64,000 nt of DNA, taken from NCBI RefSeq assembly GCF_025154075.1, contig NZ_JAOAMU010000007.1, forward strand, positions 1 through 64,000. The letters run 5' to 3'. The translations under genes and the position numbers were made by a program. This document shows, in pieces, positions 60,730 through 64,000 of this stretch (its first letter is position 1; each line of letters begins with the position of its first letter). Under the pieces are notes generated by a model. It was not told the origin of the DNA and did not search any database. It saw only the letters and a program-made list of their open reading frames with translations. The stretch is from Chryseobacterium herbae. Its GTDB lineage: Bacteria; Bacteroidota; Bacteroidia; Flavobacteriales; Weeksellaceae.

Positions 60730-62157
60730 CTAAAATTCAAAATAAATAAATTGCTGCTCCTTTCCGGCAAAACAAAAAATAGATATGGCAATGATGTGGT
60801 AAAAGATATATCGCCATTTGCTGTTCCAGTTGCTCCCTATTGTCTTTATAGCAAAGTTCTCTTCACGGCCTAACCATTCGATCCAGACGAAAAACACAAT
60901 AAGAATAGCGATTTTTCCGGCGGAAATGGTAGGAATTGCAAAAAGAGAATAGGAAAACATATGATAGAGGTACGAAAAAGCATCACCAACATTTTCTGCT
61001 CTGAAGAAAACCCAGGCTAAAACCGTTAATCCAAAAGTCACCAACATGCCTGTAAGTTCCCGTAGGCTCGGAAAACGCCTTCCTTTAGCAACGATATCTA
61101 AATTGTTCCTGTTGGAATTGGTTAATAAAAGAGGAAGAAAATAGATGGCATTAAGAGCACCCCAAACGATGAAAGTCCAATTGGCGCCATGCCAGAAACC
61201 ACTCAGAAGAAATATGATGAATGTATTTCGTATTTTCATACCAATGCCTTGCTTGCTTCCTCCCAGCGGAATATATACATAGTCTTTAAACCAGGACGAT
61301 AAAGAAATATGCCATCTTCTCCAGAATTCTGCAATATCTCTTGAAAAATAAGGATATGAGAAATTCTTCAAAAGTTCAATGCCAAATAATCTGGCTGTTC
61401 CCAGTGCGATGTCTGAATAACCGGAAAAATCACAGTAGATCTGAAATGCAAAAAGTACAGCGGCTACTGCAAGATCACTTCCTGTATGCGCCTGGGGAGA
61501 GCTGAACACTTCATTCACCAATACGGCACAGTTATCGGCTATGACAATTTTTTTAAATAATCCCCATAAAATTTGCTTCAGCCCGTCAATACTTTGTTCG
61601 TAATTCAACACTCTGGTTTTTTTTATCTGGGGAAGCAGGTGGGTGGCTCTTTCAATGGGTCCGGCTACTAACAATGGGAAGAAGCTTACAAAAAGAGCAT
61701 AGTTTGAAAAGTTTTTTTCAGGTTCTATTCGTCCTTTATATACATCTACCACATAGGATACTCCATGGAAGGTATAGAATGATATTCCAACAGGCAGAAT
61801 GACATTAATCGTCATGGGGTTTACTTTAAACCCAAATTCAGAAAGGGCCTGTACAAAACTTTCAGTAAAGAAATTATAATATTTAAATACACCTAAAAGC
61901 CCTACATTGATAATAATACTTATCCAAAGCCATAGTTTTTTGCGTTTTGTCTGATGAATTTTAATTCCGGAAAAAAAATCCAGTAATGTAGAAAACAGAA
62001 GTAAAAATAAAAAGCGCCAATCCCAACATGCATAGAAAAAATAACTGGCAACCAAAAGTAAAAGATTCTGAGTAGACAACTTTCTGGGCGATAAATACCA
62101 ATATAAAAGATATACAATAGGTAAAAATATTGCAAAACTGAAAGAATTAAATAACAT
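60730..62157 (-). CDS. MBOAT family O-acyltransferase (AlgI-like)
   Basis: A 475-residue inner-membrane protein with about 11 hydrophobic helices. The MBOAT signature is complete: IYCDFSGYSDIALGTARLFG, FWRRWHISLSSWFKDYVYIP and the catalytic His in LLSGFWHGANWTFIVWG. It moves acyl, usually acetyl, groups across the membrane for O-acetylation of exported glycans; the SGNH protein gene immediately downstream is the usual partner that finishes the transfer. Operon of two, ended by the hairpin at 59550-59586. Confidence 0.93.
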   Translation of the reverse strand: MLFNSFSFAIFLPIVYLLYWYLSPRKLSTQNLLLLVASYFFYACWDWRFLFLLLFSTLLDFFSGIKIHQTKRKKLWLWISIIINVGLLGVFKYYNFFTESFVQALSEFGFKVNPMTINVILPVGISFYTFHGVSYVVDVYKGRIEPEKNFSNYALFVSFFPLLVAGPIERATHLLPQIKKTRVLNYEQSIDGLKQILWGLFKKIVIADNCAVLVNEVFSSPQAHTGSDLAVAAVLFAFQIYCDFSGYSDIALGTARLFGIELLKNFSYPYFSRDIAEFWRRWHISLSSWFKDYVYIPLGGSKQGIGMKIRNTFIIFLLSGFWHGANWTFIVWGALNAIYFLPLLLTNSNRNNLDIVAKGRRFPSLRELTGMLVTFGLTVLAWVFFRAENVGDAFSYLYHMFSYSLFAIPTISAGKIAILIVFFVWIEWLGREENFAIKTIGSNWNSKWRYIFYHIIAISIFCFAGKEQQFIYFEF

Positions 62158-62488
62158 TTTTTATATGATTTATTTAAATTTAAAGAGTGTTTTTACTCCA
62201 TTTAAAGCAACAAAACTGTAAGGATTAAAAATTAAAAAAGTTCCCTAAATAGAGAACTATAAATTCGAGTGCGAATATATAAAATAAATGGCAAAAACAG
62301 GAATTCGAAAGGCTAATTTTCTATGTTTTATGTAATGTAGGTGCGGTTTTTTAACCATCAATACAAATAGAACGAATGGAATTACTGATCATTTGGTGGG
62401 CTGCTATTCCTTGCAAAAAGACCAAGTATTTAAATGTGAAATTCTTCCTGTTCATTGGATGGAAAGCTGTAAGCTGTTTTGATAAAAA

Positions 62489-62513
62489 ATCCGGAGCTAC
62501 AAAGACTCCGGAT
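62489..62513 (-). terminator. Hairpin terminator
   Basis: ATCCGGAG / CTCCGGAT with a 9-nt loop; on the minus strand it is followed by TTTTTT, so it would end the lipoprotein transcript from 62879-63277. Confidence 0.75.
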
Positions 62514-62668
62514 CAAAAAAACATTGGATAAAAAGGATAAAACGACTATTTTGTGAGTAAGCATGAATCATGAATCTAGACATCAGACATCAGGGGTCAG
62601 ATTTCAGATCTGTTTTGGGATACGAGTTCCGAGATTCAAAACAGCAATTGTCAACTAGCAACTATGTT

Positions 62669-62720
62669 ACTCTAAAACTCTAAAACTCTAAAACTCTAAA
62701 ACTCTCCGACTCTCAAACCC
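62669..62720. repeat. Octamer array (CTCTAAAA/CTCTCAAA)
   Basis: About four perfect CTCTAAAA units, then the interruption CTCTCCGACTCTCAAACC also seen in the 51794-51846 array. Confidence 0.85.
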
Positions 62721-62878
62721 AAACCCGTACCCCATAACAATATTCAACCCTTCCGGCTGCATCGTACAGCGGTTTATGGTATTGAAAATGATAAAGAATG
62801 ATAGGATTTATGGGTAGGTTCCTGCATTAGTTTGCAGGGGAATCATCAGTTGAGAAAGCTGATGAATAGGGTAGTGGC

Positions 62879-63277
62879 TTATTTATATTTAATAAAAGTA
62901 GCCAGTACTTTTTTAGTTTTGATGTTGGTGCTTATAGATCCGCCGCTGTACATATTATTTTTACTGCCGTTTTTCGTGCTTCCGAAATCACTTTTCTGAC
63001 TTCCAGTAACTTCTTCCGTCAGTTTCATGATAACGCCGTCTGCCCCTTGCGCTTTCCCCAGTTCAATGACTTTTTGCTGTATGGAATTTAGGGAATTAAA
63101 TCCCTGACCTACATCTGTTGTTCCCATTACTTCATGCTCTTTTTTTACATCGGCGGCATCGAAATACACATCTACATTCTGCGTCGGTGAATATGTTTTT
63201 CCGAAATAAGAAGGGGTACATGAGGTAGCAGCAGCCAGCGCGAAGATTCCAATAGATTGGATGAATAATTTTTTCAT
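62879..63277 (-). CDS. Small lipoprotein
   Basis: A 132-residue protein with a lipoprotein signal (MKKLFIQSIGIFALAAATSC, Cys20). The mature part contains QNVDVYFDAADVKKEHEVMG and KVIELGKAQGADGVIMKLTE, a pattern reminiscent of small YbjQ/DUF4156-like envelope lipoproteins in which a strand-helix repeats. It ends in VLATFIKYK. It lies downstream of the LytTR regulator gene (58 bases) and may be co-transcribed with it. Function unknown. Confidence 0.65.
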   Translation of the reverse strand: MKKLFIQSIGIFALAAATSCTPSYFGKTYSPTQNVDVYFDAADVKKEHEVMGTTDVGQGFNSLNSIQQKVIELGKAQGADGVIMKLTEEVTGSQKSDFGSTKNGSKNNMYSGGSISTNIKTKKVLATFIKYK

Positions 63278-63334
63278 TGTTTTGAATTGTAAATTAAAAT
63301 TGTTAGATTTTTATGTTGTTGGTTATTAATTTGT

Positions 63335-64000
63335 TTATCGAATGGGGTCAATGGGTCCGGGCTCTTCTCTGCCTTTATTGGTGAGTACTTTGTCCATCAT
63401 CTGGGTCATAAAAGTATCGCGGTACGTTTGTCCGATCGGGATCTGGTTTTTCGTAAACTCCAGCTGTACCGTATTCCCCTGGATCATGATGATAAATGGA
63501 ACCGCAATAATAAAGGATTTATGGATCCGTTTGAAACGGTCAGTCGGCAGTTTTTCTTCCAGGCCTCCGATATTCAGAAGAGCCATAATCTGTTCACCGT
63601 CCTTCGTGTGGAAGCAGACATATTTTCCCTTTCCTTCAATATAGACCATGTCATTGATTTTAATCTTCAAAAGCTTGCCTTTGTACTCCGTTTTAACAAG
63701 GATGAAATCTTCCGTTTCTGTTTTAGGAGCTGAAACTGTTTCCTGTGCACGCTGTACAGCCATAAGAAATCTTGGGAAAAAGATAGGCTTCAGCAGATAA
63801 TCCACTACATGATGATCAAATCCGTCAAGAGCATATTCTCTGAAAGCGGTGGTAAGGATGACTTTGTACCGGCCGTTCAAAACCTTAAGTAATTCTATTC
63901 CCGACAAACCCGGCATCTGGATATCCAGAAAAATAAGGTCAACTTCCGTGCTGTTCAGCAATTGTAATGCTTCTGCAGGATTGGTGGCGGTGCCTGCAAG
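63335..64000 (-). CDS. LytTR-family response regulator, 5' end beyond the window
   Basis: The frame stays open to the window edge, so the first part of the receiver domain is missing. Visible are the phospho-acceptor Asp in LIFLDIQMPG, TTAFREYALDGFDHHVVDYL with the conserved Lys in LLKPIF, and then a LytTR DNA-binding domain (FILVKTEYKGKLLKIKINDM, FKRIHKSFIIAVPFI). The apparent start at 63961 is a TTG inside the receiver and is not real. A LytS-type kinase gene would be expected just outside the window. Confidence 0.93.
   Translation of the reverse strand, partial: LAGTATNPAEALQLLNSTEVDLIFLDIQMPGLSGIELLKVLNGRYKVILTTAFREYALDGFDHHVVDYLLKPIFFPRFLMAVQRAQETVSAPKTETEDFILVKTEYKGKLLKIKINDMVYIEGKGKYVCFHTKDGEQIMALLNIGGLEEKLPTDRFKRIHKSFIIAVPFIIMIQGNTVQLEFTKNQIPIGQTYRDTFMTQMMDKVLTNKGREEPGPIDPIR

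Larger units (their letters stand above)
62158..62878. other. Gene-free, repeat-containing stretch
   Basis: No coding frame is seen. It holds a terminator hairpin (62489-62513) and an octamer array (62669-62720). Confidence 0.5.

Noticed and set aside
63961..63961. Start of the last LytTR regulator at 63961
   Set aside because: This is a TTG inside the receiver domain; the frame is open to the window edge and the true start lies outside.

Overview
The window reads as a chromosomal segment of a Bacteroidota flavobacterium, most likely Chryseobacterium or a close Weeksellaceae relative. The support is a low-GC AT-rich background, Bacteroidota-style promoters (TAnnTTTG), LytTR/LytS two-component genes, TonB-dependent receptors, DUF3526 permeases, SFVT-type lanthipeptide leaders, a gnd-zwf-pgl operon and many short intergenic repeat families. 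The genus call is inference; no rRNA is present.

Layout. 1-10 kb: PLP-homeostasis protein and AAA+ ATPase, a repeat-rich spacer with a tiny membrane-peptide ORF, an SMR efflux pump, an outer-membrane protein, a LytS/LytTR pair, a methyltransferase, a Fpg/Nei DNA glycosylase and a dGTPase. 10.4-25.6 kb: the most notable region, a class I lanthipeptide locus. A Fur-family metalloregulator is divergent from an ABC ATPase, two DUF3526 permeases, a TonB-dependent siderophore-type receptor and a His/Asp-rich precursor peptide. Facing it is an operon for a C39-peptidase ABC exporter, split LanB (two genes) and an atypical LanC. All the promoters share a GCAAC-N3-GTTGC-like dyad. My working hypothesis is a metal-responsive lanthipeptide, perhaps a secreted metallophore re-imported through the TonB receptor; an antimicrobial whose producer is protected by the ABC module is the main alternative.

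26-37 kb: a DUF4377 lipoprotein, a decayed gene, a non-coding element with long inverted repeats, a DUF962 protein, an amino-acid permease, a CocE-type hydrolase, and a TPR protein plus outer-membrane barrel pair. 37.4-41.6 kb: an AT-rich accessory island beginning at a tRNA-Arg(UCG). It holds an HExxH toxin-like fragment, a putative immunity lipoprotein, a lone ParE-like toxin, gene remnants, tiny ORFs and an XRE-regulator fragment. 41.7-54 kb: a POTRA/barrel protein, the oxidative pentose-phosphate operon, nicotinamidase, an exported RidA-like protein, an S41 peptidase and a large AsmA-like protein. 54-64 kb: a VOC protein, a TetR regulator with a palindromic operator, a large possible heme-binding protein, an MBOAT/SGNH O-acetylation pair, a small lipoprotein and the 3' part of a LytTR response regulator cut by the window end.

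Non-coding DNA is unusually structured. It includes octamer (GAGTTTTA-type) arrays behind stop codons, GGGCTTTAGCCC units, ~97-bp palindromic repeats, ~80-bp and ~200-bp dispersed repeats, and one perfect 19-bp inverted repeat. Several of these cluster around and inside the lanthipeptide locus.
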